Position numbers and translations under genes: made by a program. Of a DNA stretch of 64,000 bases, positions 21,121-31,954 are shown in pieces. This stretch comes from Isochrysis galbana (lineage: Eukaryota > Haptophyta > Isochrysidales > Isochrysidaceae): assembly GCA_018136815.1 (NCBI GenBank), contig CM030933.1, positions 7,854,388 to 7,918,387 of the forward strand, in the 5' to 3' direction. Position 1 is the stretch's first letter, and every line of letters begins with the position of its first letter. Below the pieces are notes generated by a model that saw nothing but the letters and a program-made list of their open reading frames with translations, had not been told where the DNA came from and did not search any database.

Positions 21121-21736
21121 GGATAGCACTCTATACTGGACTCCAATTGAGGTGATTGTGAGGTGCCCCCTTCGGGCCTCCATGTATTAGACAGCCACCC
21201 AACCCAAGAGTTTATGCCCATGGTCCCACTCGGATGGGTGGACATTGTGGTTCCATACGTTGCGTTCTTGGTGACATCCGGCTCATTTTCGGGCATCCTC
21301 TTTGGGGTATTACTATACAGACAAAGAAAATTACGGTGTGCTACCAAAACGCGATGCGGGCACCAAAAAGCACTCGAATTTGAAACATTATATAACAACA
21401 CCGTCACGGCCCGGAGGTTCTGCCAATCAGGTTCTACCAATCAGGCGAGCACGAAGGGCACACACGCAAAGAGACCCATTGCCGATGTCGAGGGTGGTCG
21501 GGTTGGATAACCCCCAAACCTCGTCTGTGGAGCACACTCTTGTGATTCAATCGGCATACATCCCCATCGATGCTCGAGTTCTGCCGCTCCGATCGCACAC
21601 CCCCTGTAAATCTGATGGGTATGCCCACACCGTGTAAATGCAGAAAACAATATTTCGTTACACGTCTGTATCACAGGGTGTCTTGTGCCATTTGTGGTTC
21701 TATACCGTTAGTGTGCCTTGTGTGGCAGTGCCCCCT
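21121..21736. other. Unassigned sequence before the second gap
   Basis: A plus-strand frame (21163-21510) includes one hydrophobic segment near residues 27-50, but I recognise no family and no splice signals. It may be host intergenic DNA or an unknown LINE leader. The gap at 21737-21836 follows. Confidence 0.3.
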
Positions 21737-21836
21737 NNNNNNNNNNNNNNNNNNNNNNNNNNNNNNNNNNNNNNNNNNNNNNNNNNNNNNNNNNNNNNNN
21801 NNNNNNNNNNNNNNNNNNNNNNNNNNNNNNNNNNNN
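21737..21836. other. Assembly gap (100 N)
   Basis: A run of 100 N directly upstream of the LINE reverse transcriptase. Confidence 0.99.
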
Positions 21837-23695
21837 GTTACGGGGCTACTATGTATGGCTTTTCAGCGAAAAGATCTCTCAAGGCGCGGAGCCCCTCCTT
21901 CACGCGCTAAGGCAACGTCAGATACCGACGAGCCATAGGTCCTTCTTGGACAAGCCCATCGGATACTCGGAGATCATTAGGGCTATACGACAAATGGCGA
22001 AAGGCAAATCCACGGGACCAGATGGCATACCAATGGAGTTCTATCAGAGCTTTGAAAAGCTAGTGGCCCCGCGCCTGATGGACATGTTCAACGAAGCCTA
22101 CAGGTCGGGGGCACTACCGGAGGACACATGCTCGGGTGATATAGCCCTGCTCTATAAAAAAGGGGACACCAGGGACCCGAGGAATTATAGACCAATAACG
22201 TTGCTCCAAACGGACTACAAAATCCTCGCCAGGATCCTAGCTAACAGACTCAAAAAGACGATACATACGATCATCTCCAAAGAGCAAGTGGGCTTTGTGC
22301 CTAGGAGGATGATAGGCGAAGCCACCCATCTGCTAAAGCTAGTGCAAGCGTACCTGGATGACGCAGACGAAGAGGGATTAGCCCTGGCGATAGACTGGGA
22401 GAAAGCTTTCGATAGAGTCAGTTGGGATTATTATCATAAAGCGATACAGGCATTGGGCTTCGGCCCCGGTTACTCTAGATGGCTAACACTATTAACTAAC
22501 GCGAATTCACTCCCGATCAGATGGATCAAGGCCAATGGTAGACGCAGCAATCCCTTCACGATTCATTGCGGTATGCCCCAAGGGTGCCCGCTATCGCCCC
22601 TAGCTTTTCTCTTAGTGGCCGAAGGCCTAACACGACTAGTCAACGCCGACCCTGAGATGAAGGGAATCACGATAGGACCTAGAGAGTTAAGGCTTTCGCA
22701 GTTTGCCGATGACACGCAAATTTTAGTGAACTCTTTCGAGTCACTTGAGAGGGCGATGCACATCTTAGAGAGCTATGGAACCGCCACCGGGGCTAGGGTG
22801 AACAAAAACAAGAGTTTACTAATAAGAATGGGATCACTTACAGGGGCGCAGGTCCCCGAGACGCTAGCTTATCTTAAAACACTAGGCGAAGGCGAGTATG
22901 CGACCATTCTAGGAGTCCCTTTCTGGGAAGGGCTAGAAAACGACTCCTTCTGGGAGAAACTATACGCAAAGCTTAAGAAAAAGGTCGCAACATGGAGAGG
23001 TCTGAAGAGTCTCTCCATTCACGGGAGGACGCTACTAGTGAACTTCATAATCTACGGGACGCCGAGATATTGGCTATCCACGTCCACTCCTCCGGCATGG
23101 TTCATGGAGGCCATAGACTCGGACGTTCAAACTATACTGTGGGATAGGTCTCCCCGACTTCAGGCGGACGAGCTAGGCTCCTCGCAAGAGGGTCGGAAAT
23201 GGATAACTCTTCCGGCATATCCGAGGGTAGGCACAAGCGAAGACGGGCCCCTGTTGGGGGTCGGACTACTTCCCATGGCCGAACACACGAGGGCGCTCCA
23301 AGCGATATGGATAGTCCGATATCTTAACCCGTCCATGGCGGAATGGAAGATAGTCTTGGATCAATGGTTCAGCCGTACCCCCTTAGGGCGAGCGGCGGTC
23401 TTTTCGAAGGTCGATTCGAAGAGCCTCACGGCTAGCATTCGCGGCAATAACACGCTCCCGGCCTTCTGGAAGCACGCGCTGGAAAACTTCAGAAGGATCA
23501 ACTTCCTTAGGGGAGAGATCACACGAGAAGGCACTCAGGGCTCCCCGATATGGCACAATCTTTTCCACAAGCCTCCGGCTATTCATCACTCACATAGGTC
23601 GAAATGGGAGTCTCTACAAACAGTTATTGTTCACAACACCATAAACCCGGATACGGGGGACGTTTACACTATGGAAGAATGCGCGGCTTACTTGC
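21837..23695 (+). pseudogene. LINE (L1-like) ORF2 reverse transcriptase segment
   Basis: One open frame covers the whole RT domain of a non-LTR retrotransposon. Motifs in order are KGKSTGPDGIP, NYRPITLLQTDYKILA, LAIDWEKAFDRVSWDY, GMPQGCPLSPLAFLL and the catalytic FADD (LSQFADDTQIL) near 22700. The thumb-side segment ILGVPFW follows. The endonuclease that should precede it is lost at the gap. At about 23696 the frame runs into the 5' part of an ORF1 in the wrong reading frame, so the C-terminal zinc-finger region is cut off. RT residues look intact, but the element is truncated at both ends. Confidence 0.9.
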
Positions 23696-25301
23696 CGTCA
23701 CGACGCCCCAACGGGGCCGCCCCAAGCCGCCGGAGCCAAAGCGCCCGCAGGCCTCAGCACCACCTGACAACGACGTCGAGATGGCGCCGCCACCTTCGCC
23801 TCCCAGGCAGCCACAGAAGCAGGGAACAGGCAAAGCCCTGTTCCCTGCTGACAAACAGAACCAGAGCCAGGCTCAGAACGCCAACGCCGCCGTACAGCCG
23901 CCCACTCAAGGACTCCCCATGGGGTGTGGCAGCTCTGCTGCCACCCCCATGGCGGCAACTCCTACCATCTGTGCACCCCCCGGGGGCGGGCACATGACAC
24001 AACAATCAATCCTTGGAGCTTTTGCTCCCTCCAACCAACAACCAAATCCTCCCAAGTCGTATGCACAAGCCGCACATGGACACAAGGGCAAAGATCCACA
24101 ACAGCCAACTCAACAACCACTAGCTCAACAGCCACAGCCACAGTCGCGCAAGCGAGCCGATCCACAGTCGGACCCGAAGCCGACTCACAACAACACCACT
24201 TCATTTGCTTCCCCTCCACCAGATGAGGAAGAGGAACCCGAAGACACCCCCTTCTTCATTCAGCTAGCACAGCTAGCTGAAGACAAGAAGGATATCAAGA
24301 GTGAGGATGTAGCTACCTTCATGAAATTCCTACTCTCTAGGCTGGAAGGCCTCGACGCCACGCCGGACGGAATGGACAAGGGCCGTAAAGGCCCTTGGAT
24401 CTTTTACGTCGATGACGACGCACACGACCAATTCAAGGCCGCCTACGGCGACAAACTTCAGACGGTACTCTCGGGAGTCCCACATGAATTTGGAGTCACC
24501 TATGGCGCGCTAGCCGACTCAGCACCGCGCAAATCTAGCGCGGTCCGGTCCTCCCTCAAAGAGGTAGCCACGTACATCGTGTTCCGCATCTTCGACCCAA
24601 TTAAGGCGTATAAAACCAAGACCCGACACCTGGCTAGCGCACTGGAGCGTGAAGGCTTTCATGTCCTTAGGGGAAACCAACAGCGTGTCAAAACCACGAT
24701 CGAGGGAATCACGAAAGTCGAGGCGGGCAAACGCCCGATATGGCACTTCTACGTCTACACGGACACTACAGCCTTGGGCCATCGCTTCCCGAGGACTTTT
24801 CACGTGACCCTCGATGATGGGGAAAACTTCAATTTGGACTACGCGGTCCGCTCTTCGGTGGAATGCGTGACACCGGAAGGCGACATTGCCATTCACGGCG
24901 CCCCAGGGGGCTGTAAAGGATACGATAAGCCGTGGGCTATATCGTATCTGCGCAAGAATCAAGTCAGTTTTCGCCAATGCACGTGCGAGCAAGACAAAGC
25001 GAAAGCGGAGCAACGCAAACGCCAACGCGAAGTGAGCAACGCCATGGACTACAGGGCCCTTATGGGCCTTGGAGCGGCGGCACCGTGCCGCCGATTCATG
25101 GCGGGCGAATGCAAGAACAATCGCATGAAAGGGCGGCAAATCGTCCAATGCTCTTCCAGCCACGACATCCCCGGATGTTGGGCAAAGGACCCCGCAACGG
25201 GCAAGCAACATTGTATGGTAAAATGCAATCTTAAACCTAATAAGGCTTATCCAGGATACTGCGTCAACGGAGCTAGTTGCCTGTACCGTCATGGTGAGTG
25301 A
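23696..25301 (+). CDS. LINE ORF1 (RNA-binding/nucleocapsid-like), 5'-truncated
   Basis: The frame corresponds to LINE ORF1 of the copy at 61204-62850 but joins RT sequence at 23696, so the first 19 or so codons are missing. The N-terminal third is Pro/Gln-rich and disordered. A folded central region follows (SEDVATFMKFLLSRLEGL through GRKGPWIFYVDDDA). The C-terminal Cys/His cluster (CRRFMAGEC, CSSSH, CWAKD, HCMVKC, CVNGASCLYRH) is probably zinc binding. By analogy with other LINEs it would coat element RNA. Its stop codon overlaps the ORF2 start by 11 bases (CATGGTGAGTGA). No frameshift is seen from TTPQRG to the stop, unlike the copy at 61204. Confidence 0.8.
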
Positions 25302-25488
25302 TAATGATCTAAGGATTGCAACATACAATTTGAATGGAGCAAAACATAAATTAGCATCTACTCTAGCGCAAGCGAGATTAGGAGGAGTCCATATCTTGTA
25401 TGCGCAGGAATTGCATCATTACACCGATGGATGGCACTTGAAGGTGCGAAATTTGGCCCGGTCCCTGGGGTGGGACTGGTTTCAATCT
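25291..25488 (+). pseudogene. LINE ORF2 apurinic-endonuclease start, truncated
   Basis: The ORF2 start codon lies inside the ORF1 end. The frame opens with RIATYNLNGAKHK and reaches HILYAQELHHYTDGW, the first two metal-binding motifs (Asn and Glu) of LINE AP-type endonucleases. At 25488, after WFQS, the sequence departs from the other copy and enters Gypsy-derived DNA. The rest of the nuclease is missing. Confidence 0.85.
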
Positions 25489-26105
25489 AGCGCGTCGATC
25501 TCGAGCTGAGCGTTTGTTGTTTTCCTCTTTTCCCTCGTTAGTGCTAAAAGAAGAGAGGCCGTGCCGCGTTTCGCGTGTGTCCACTTTTCGGCTTCGCTCC
25601 GTTCTCCCTCCTGAGCGATCTCCGCTTCCACGTATTGTCGTTTCCAAAACAGTTGGATTATTTCGACGACGTCTGGCGCGCCTTCTTCGAGACCGATACT
25701 TTTGGCCGGGCCTTAACGCTGACGTGTCAGCGCATGTGCGCCAGTGCCACGATTGCACTTTGGCTAAGCCTCCGTTCCGCAACCCAGCGGACCCTAAGGG
25801 GCCTCAGGTTGGCATTTACCCGTTTGACATAGTTTACTGCGATACGCACGATTTCATTAAGGGCGTCCAAGGTTACGACAAGCTGTTGGTTTTTATTGAC
25901 TCACTTACCCGCTGGGTTGAAGTGGTCCCCTTCAACGGAGATCCCTCTAGCGCGGACGCACTCGATGCCTTTATGGCTAATGTTGTAGCACGCCACGGGG
26001 TTCCAAGGCAGCTACGCTCAGACGCCGGCAGCAACCTTGCTAGTCTACTCACGCACATGATTCTCGATCGCACCGGAACCGACCTCAGGCCGCCGCTCGA
26101 CACCA
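25489..26105 (+). pseudogene. Ty3/Gypsy integrase fragment inside LINE sequence
   Basis: This insert resembles the integrase of Gypsy element A. It has the end of the HHCC finger (RDRYFWPGLNADV, CHDCTLAK) and core motifs with Asp in FIDSLTRW and Asp in RSDAGSNL. The frame continues through RTGTDLRP, where Gypsy similarity stops at about 26105. The segment with the catalytic Glu (VERAQQ) is replaced by LINE C-terminal sequence. It lies precisely where the LINE RT should be. Confidence 0.85.
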
Positions 26106-26872
26106 TCGGGGTAGCACACCTCACCAGTGCCCTCCAGAGAAGGAGCCGCAAACGCAAGCGACTCACAGGCCCGACCAAATGGGAGGAGAAACTCCAAGTA
26201 TCACCAAACACATGGGCACACCTAGCTAAGCTATACACGTCCCCAATGGTGACGGCGCGCGACACGCACCTACATTTCAAACACATAACGCATAGACGAG
26301 TGGGCACATACAATCGCTTCCCTGGAAGAATGAACACATGCCGCATATGTGGAGAGGCGAATGAATCCTCGACGCATCTAGGCGAATGCCCCGGTATAAC
26401 AAGGGTGTTGGATACGCTGAATAAATTGGCGAAGTTCTCACCCAGCACCGAAAGAAGCAGAGAAGACATCATAATAGACAATCTATTCATATTCCCAAAG
26501 AGAGACGCCCCGAAAGCGATATACACTCTATATCTGCTAGCATGGAGATACATTATAACAGATTTCTACAGGATTCACTATGATAATACAGACTACTCGG
26601 AAGATTCAATACTCATAAGAATAATAGAGAGATACACTGCTCTGAGCAAAGCACTAATATTCGCATATGAAACCGACTCAGCGAGGACAGCCCAAGCGGG
26701 CATGGGAAGACAACCCAAGAAGAGGATAGACATAGGCGACTTAAGGCCCGTATTCAACATAAGCGACAAAGGCGGGCTCAGACCCAGCGAGGAACTAGCC
26801 GAGCTAGCCACCAAGCTGAGGATCGAGCACGCTGTCCAAGAGACCGAGAAGAGAGGCAAAGAAGATGAATAA
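26106..26872 (+). pseudogene. LINE ORF2 C-terminal region with zinc finger
   Basis: The frame continues unbroken from the Gypsy integrase into LINE sequence. It contains the zf-RVT-like knuckle CRICGEANESSTHLGEC, then LYLLAWRYIITDFYRIHYDN, which is shared with the LINE at 32565-33649 (LYLIAWRFIITDFYKVEYDN). These two tails are clearly related but not identical. This is the expected end of ORF2. Confidence 0.8.
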
Positions 26873-27181
26873 AACACTAGCTCAACCAGCAAGGGATGGC
26901 ACCGATAGAGACAATGCGATCTAGACGTGAACCAACCACCGAGATACGGCCGAGAGTACGTGACACAAGAACAAGAGAAACCAATAGGCCTGCCCGGACC
27001 CCACACTCCAAACCAGACCTCAGGTAGTGCACCGAGGTCGGACCCCGGAAACCAAGGAAAAAGGAAAGAAGGGGGGCAGGGGAGGAGGTGGAGGGAGGGG
27101 AGATAAGGGCGATGGGAACAGAGTGGGGGAGCCCAGTAGATAGTAGGTGTATAGCCCTGAATCTTCAGATGTTTTTTTTTT
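26873..27181 (+). mobile_element. LINE 3' UTR ending in poly(T)
   Basis: Downstream of ORF2, a purine-rich UTR (about 27040-27140) is followed by a run of ten T at 27172-27181, where similarity to LINE sequence ends. The T-run is on the coding strand. A related purine-rich tail occurs at 20925-21120. Confidence 0.6.
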
Positions 27182-28677
27182 CTTCGTCTCCCTGCGAGAT
27201 GTGAATCTTCTTGGATGTTTGGCTATGAGCGTTGTCGTACTATCATGGATACATCCATGATATCAGCATCATAGATGCATATATATCTATCATGGATACA
27301 TCCGTCTCATGCATCGTGGATGCTCATTCTAACCTCTGTATGTTTATACTGAGGTCTCTGCTTCTCACTTCTCCCTCGCGGCCGTTTCGAGTCCGCGCGG
27401 GGCATTCTTGCGGCACAGAAATTTCCCCGCGCGCTCTTACTTTGTTACTATTAGTTTCGCGTGCGTTTGTGTGAATGTGCGTGCGCGTGAATGTAGTAAA
27501 AATCTTATCCGGCGATATACGATTGGCGATGCGATCGGCGATGGCGCTCTGCCTCGCCCAAGCCGCGGTGGTTGCCTCATGGGCACCACCGCGATACGTA
27601 CCCGTACTCCGCTTAGGCTTAGGAGGGGGTATCATGGATACATCCATCTCATGCATCGTGGATGCTCATTCTAACGCCTCTGTATGTTTAACATACTGAT
27701 ACTGAGGTCTCTGCTTCTTACTTCCACCTCGCGGCTGTTTCGAGTCCGCGTGGGGCATTCTTGCGGCACAGAAATTTCCCCGCACGCTATTACTTTGTTA
27801 CTATTAGTTTCGCGTGCGTTTGTGTGAAGGTGCGTGCGCGTGAATACAGTGAGAATTTTATCCTGTGGAATTGGGTCGGCGATGCGATCGGCGATCGGCG
27901 ATGGTGCTCTGCCTCGCCCAAGCCGCAAGCCGCGGTGGTTGCCTCGTGGGCACCACCGCGATAGCGGGTTGTCGTGTTAGTACATGGCTAGTGGCAGTAG
28001 CGGTACTAAGGCTCAGTTGTAAAAAAATATCGCCGCCTACAGCCCAGCTACCAGCTACTTGCAGTTACGCACCGCGTAGTCCGGCGCGCAAGGGAGAAGC
28101 CTTTGGTGTTGATGAGAATTTTGCGTGGGAAGTCGAACGCTGCAAACGAGCCCGTCTTGGGTGCTACGTAGAGCCATAGCTCAAAAATAAAAATGGTTTT
28201 TAATGCGTCATGTAGTAATAGGATGCGCAGTGCGGCGTGCCGCTTTCTCCTCCTCAATCAAGCCACAGAGGACAAGGGACGGGGGACCGTGCTATGTCCT
28301 CCCTGTGATAGGTAGATGGAGATGGTGAAGCACAAGAGCAGCGGTACAATGCCACGACAAGGTGTGACCTGAAGGTAGTCCAGCAAGTGTGCTGTGCGCT
28401 GCAATCTCGCTGGCTTGACCGCGCTCCTAGCACCATCAGACCCCGCGAGGCACCACTTGCCCCTCACAAAAGCCACATTCGCACTACACTCTACGACTTC
28501 CGGTCCGGCCCGCGACCCGTGCGTGCGGGTTGGCCCTGCAAGCGAGGCCACCTGCCTTTTGGGCCGCTTAGACACCATTCGGCGTCTCGGATTCGACAAC
28601 ATGGCCTCCTAGGCCACCTCAGCGATGCACCCGGAGCACACAATATGTAGCAAACCGGCTCGTGAATACAGGTGCGC
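27182..28677. repeat. Intergenic region with a ~320-bp tandem duplication
   Basis: Two units, 27289-27596 and 27631-27963, share ATCATGGATACATCC, GGGGCATTCTTGCGGCACAG, TTACTATTAGTTTCGCGTGC and GGGCACCACCGCGATA. They are about 90% identical. Palindromic words such as ATCCATGATATCAGCATCAT occur before the first unit. The remainder (27964-28677) has no recognised gene; minus-strand frames around 28258-28602 lack family similarity. Confidence 0.75.
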
Positions 28678-29368
28678 CTAGCCAAGCAACTTGCCGATCG
28701 CGTAGCCGGCCGCAGCGCCGACTATGGCGCCACAACGGGCGCGCGTGCAGGCGCCGCACGAGTCGCCTGTTACCTCGCCATTGGCGCTGATGGGACTCAT
28801 TGAGCAGACGGCATTCTTGTCGGAGTATATGTTGGCGAATGCAGAACAGAGCACCTTGGAGCCTATTGAGCCACACGGTTTCGAGTCGATAACGACGACG
28901 AGCTTGTTGCCGCCCGTCGAGAACTCAAGCACGGTGCCCTTGGGCGCGCCTTTTGGCAGGCCCTTGGTAAGACATTTCTCGAATTCCTCGATGAGTGCAC
29001 CGTCTTTGCAGCGCGGCTTGAGCGCGTCGCCCAGCGCACTCACCATCTTCTTGGCGCTCACACCGTACGACATCTTAAGCATGTAGGTGCCCGAGTCGTA
29101 TTCACCCACAGCGTACACCTTAATCGGACCCTTGTAACGCACGCCCAGCTGTAAGGTGTAGGGAAGAGGGGGGGTGAGGGGTGAGAGGGGACGTTCACGG
29201 TGTACGGTGAGTGCAAGAACAGAGGCGGACTGGTGTCGAGGGTGCTGCGTGACGTGCCTTGGCGAGAGACTCTCCCTTGTGCTTCTCCGGGAAGCTGATC
29301 CCGGTGCGTGGCTCGACCGTCGCCTCGGCGAGCGCAAGGAGCGCCGAGAGCAGCAGCGAGACCCGCAT
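28678..29368 (-). CDS. Chalcone-isomerase-like fold protein with signal peptide, two exons
   Basis: Exons 29368-29258 and 29148-28678 give 193 residues. Exon 1 encodes a hydrophobic signal sequence (MRVSLLLSALLALAEA) followed by GISFPEKH. Exon 2 has the CHI-fold core: LGVRYKGPIKVYAVGEYDSG, a helix-rich middle, then GTVLEFSTGGNKLVVVIDS and GSKVLCSAFANIYSDKNAVC. CHI-like proteins include catalytic chalcone isomerases of plants and non-catalytic fatty-acid-binding relatives; flavonoid activity cannot be inferred here. The C-terminus is Cys-rich and then hydrophobic (CGAIVGAAAGYAIGKLLG). The intron donor is AAG|GCACGT with a normal CAG acceptor, a probable GC-AG intron that keeps the phase. The protein is probably secretory or plastid targeted. 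Confidence 0.8.
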
Positions 29369-29861
29369 CGATGAGATGGAGATGTGAGCAGGTGGCGGTG
29401 ATTTCGTGACTTCTCGTGGGCCAAAAATATGTCGTATCCGCGATCGACCTTTTTGTTTTTATGCCCCCTCCATGACCAGCGGGCTCTAGTTTTTAGTTTG
29501 CGCTAGTGAATCACCAGCGGGCTTTAGTTTGCGCTAATGAACGGCGACGGAGCAACGAGGGAGCTTTTAGAGGAGAGGATTTTTGTCAACAAGGAAAAGA
29601 AGTGGTGGGTGGATGTGGGGGAAAAAGTGACTCGGAGTCTCGGAGTGTAACTGTGACATATTATGGGGGTGGAGGTGGAGAGTGAGTGACTCTGAGTCAG
29701 TGAGTCAGAGGCAAGCCAATTACATGACTATTAATAGGTATTAATAGGTGATTAATAGGGGGTTTTGAGATGGCCGATTAATAGGAATAGGCGATTAATC
29801 GGTGGTTTTTCAGCCACCCTATGAATCGGTTGGCTATTAATAGGTAATAGTAATAGGTACT
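29369..29861. other. Intergenic region with AATAGGT-type repeats
   Basis: Variants of TATTAATAGGT are repeated over 29720-29860, similar to those inside the nested element at 3450-3845. GACTCTGAGTCAGTGAGTCAG near 29690 is a short palindromic repeat. No gene is seen. Confidence 0.5.
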
Positions 29862-30188
29862 TATCGCCCTGGCACCATCATGGTGACCAGGGCGGCCGAA
29901 AGGAGAGAGAGCGACGCCATCGCTCGCGCTCTCTCCAGAACAGAACCGGATAAAATTCCTCTTATAATTCTCCCACACCACTATCACACGCACATTCACA
30001 GTAACACGTAGATAACTAACGTAACGGGATACGCGAAGAAAGGGGGTTGAGCATGGGAGAAAGAGAGGAAAGAAAAGGAAGGAAGAGAGGAGGCCCGTCG
30101 CCTCCCCTCACGTGAAGAGAGAGGTGAGAGGAGATCTCGCAGGACTTAGAAAGTAAACGTAGGAGAGGACGGAGGGGCATCCGTAACA
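29862..30188 (-). mobile_element. 3' LTR of a gag-only Copia-like element
   Basis: On the minus strand a polypurine run (AGGAGGGGG, about 30189-30197) is followed by TGTTACGGATGCC, which opens an LTR of about 327 bp. Its last ~95 bp (29862-29956) are identical to 35721-35815, the matching part of the 5' LTR. Two strong adjacent hairpins lie in this shared end. Confidence 0.7.
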
Positions 30189-30231
30189 CCCCCTCCTAAA
30201 CGGAGCAAGGGGTGCGACGTTTACATTTACG

Positions 30232-31944
30232 TCATTCAGGAAGTGGCTGTTGACGAGAAAGAATCAAGAATACCCCGGCCATACAGGTGTTGATGTGATC
30301 ATACTGGGTATTGAGATCCTTGAGGTTGATGTCGGCTTTAGGGTCAATGAGGCTCCGCTGTGCTGCGGCTAAGTATGCGGTATAGTCTCCCGCACCTGCG
30401 TTTTTTCGGCCGCGGTAAAGTCCCCGTAGATGTTCGAGGGCGCCGACCCCGTCGTTGACGAAGGAGTTGCGGACACTAATGCGCAGGTTTGAAGGTAGGC
30501 ATTGGAGGATTAGGCCGTACAACTGGGTGTTCAAGGTGGTCCATTCCTCTAGGGCTTGTAGGGCTTTCTTTCTTTTACGTTGGGCAGCCTCAGCCGCCTC
30601 GGCGTTGGTGGTCTCATCGCTCGCCGGGAGAGGGTCTGGAACAGTGGGTTTCTCAGTGGGAGATTGTTCGCATATCATGCTGACTGCTTTTGTCAGCTTG
30701 AACGCGACGTAGCCTCCAAAGCAGATATCCCAATCGAGGAAATCTGCTCCTTCGCCTGAGAAGATTGGCAGGGTAGATCCCTCTCCACACTGAACGGTAG
30801 GGAGGAAAACGATTAGGAATTAATTTCTTAATAGTCTCACCGCACACGCGACCGTGCAGCCTCTACTTTCTACTCACGTAGGAAACTTTCTACACCCCCA
30901 ATCCGCCGGCCCTTTCCCCCCCGCCATCAGGCGACTCCCCCCGTGCACTACTAGGGGGATAGGGGAAAAGGGCTTAGATATGGTCGGTGGCCCGCGCCCC
31001 CCCCCGGCGATCCGTTCCCCCCTTCCTCCTACGCCTACCGGGCTGGCGGCGGCCTCGGTCCCGACTTATCCTGTAAACAGGTGCGGGACTTACATATTTT
31101 CCGGTGAGCGGAGCTCTCGCTCCGCCCACCCCCTTCTCCGCGCTCTCTCTCCCCTCTCCTGCAGGCACGCGCGATGGCGCGCCTGCGACAGGCCTGCAGC
31201 TGCCCCTGGCGACCCCTGGAGGCCTCTGGAGGCCAGCTCAGGGGGCAGAGGAGGCTGGGGCTGGGCCCTGGCCTCCCCTGCCTCTCCCTCGCTGGCGCTC
31301 CTGTGCCTCAGGGGTCCCCAATCTGCACCTGTCTGCCTGTCGAACAGGGGGGAGGGGGGGTTGGAGCGATGGGCTGGCCACGACAGGCCAGGACGCGCGA
31401 GGCAGGCAAGCCTGCCAGTGAGAGAGTGGGTCAGCAGGGCATTCTGCTCCTGGCAAGCCATCAGGCGTGCCAGGAGCATGGGTGGTTCCTCCCCCATGGC
31501 AGGGGAGGAGTGGAGAGAGGGGGGGGCTCATGCCCCCCCATGGGGCAACCAAGTATAAACTTAGTTGAGGAAAACGATTAGGAAGAGGAGGACAAGATGG
31601 ATGTCGATTTTGAGTTTATTCAGCTTGCTTTGTCGGTCGCTGCCAGTGGCCCGCGTGCGAGCACGTATTTGAGTGGTGGATACCCCGGATGTTGTGGTGG
31701 TCTCGGTTGATGTTTGGGTCGGGCGTGACTGTGGGCAAGTACTCCAAAGTGAGACGGGAGGTCGTTGCCGACGTTGCCACGCGGCTTTCGGATCCGATCG
31801 CTTTTTCCTGGGAGGCAGGAGAAACGGTGCGTCGTCGTCGTATACATCGTAGCCTTTGACGTCAACCGTCGTCGAGTTACCTGCACGTGGCGCACACCCA
31901 CAGACAGCCAGAGGCATGCTATCGGTGTTAGTTAGCCAGCGCAT
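30232..31944 (-). pseudogene. Copia-type gag, interrupted by a 747-bp insertion
   Basis: On the minus strand the frame runs from ATG 31944 to 31567 and resumes in the same frame at 30801, ending at 30232, once one copy of the target duplication is removed. The second part is Copia gag-like: LPIFSGEGADFLDWDICFGG (the gag start pattern with Trp), then a central helical segment (WTTLNTQLYGLILQCLP) and LRGLYRGRKNAGAGDY. No protease, integrase or RT follows before the polypurine tract. The element is therefore a gag-only (TR-GAG-like) retrotransposon needing enzymes from a partner. The N-terminal 120 residues are basic and low complexity. Confidence 0.65.
30820..31566. mobile_element. 747-bp non-autonomous retroposon-like insertion
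   Basis: The insert is flanked by an exact 18-bp duplication, GAGGAAAACGATTAGGAA (30802-30819 and 31567-31584), typical of target-primed insertion. It lacks terminal inverted repeats. Read on the minus strand it ends in an A-rich ATTAAGAAATTAA, which could be a decayed tail. It resembles 3925-4811. Its GC-rich open frames have no recognisable product. Confidence 0.8.
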
Positions 31945-31954
31945 CGCTATCCGG

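Noticed and set aside
21163-21510. Plus-strand frame with one hydrophobic segment
   Set aside because: No family, no splice signals and it lies among repeat remnants; could not be supported as a gene.
27232-27963. Regular repeats considered as a CRISPR-like array
   Set aside because: Only two long units without short regular spacers, in a eukaryotic genome.
28258-28602. 114-codon minus-strand frame downstream of the CHI-like gene
   Set aside because: No similarity or splice evidence; composition is that of the flank.
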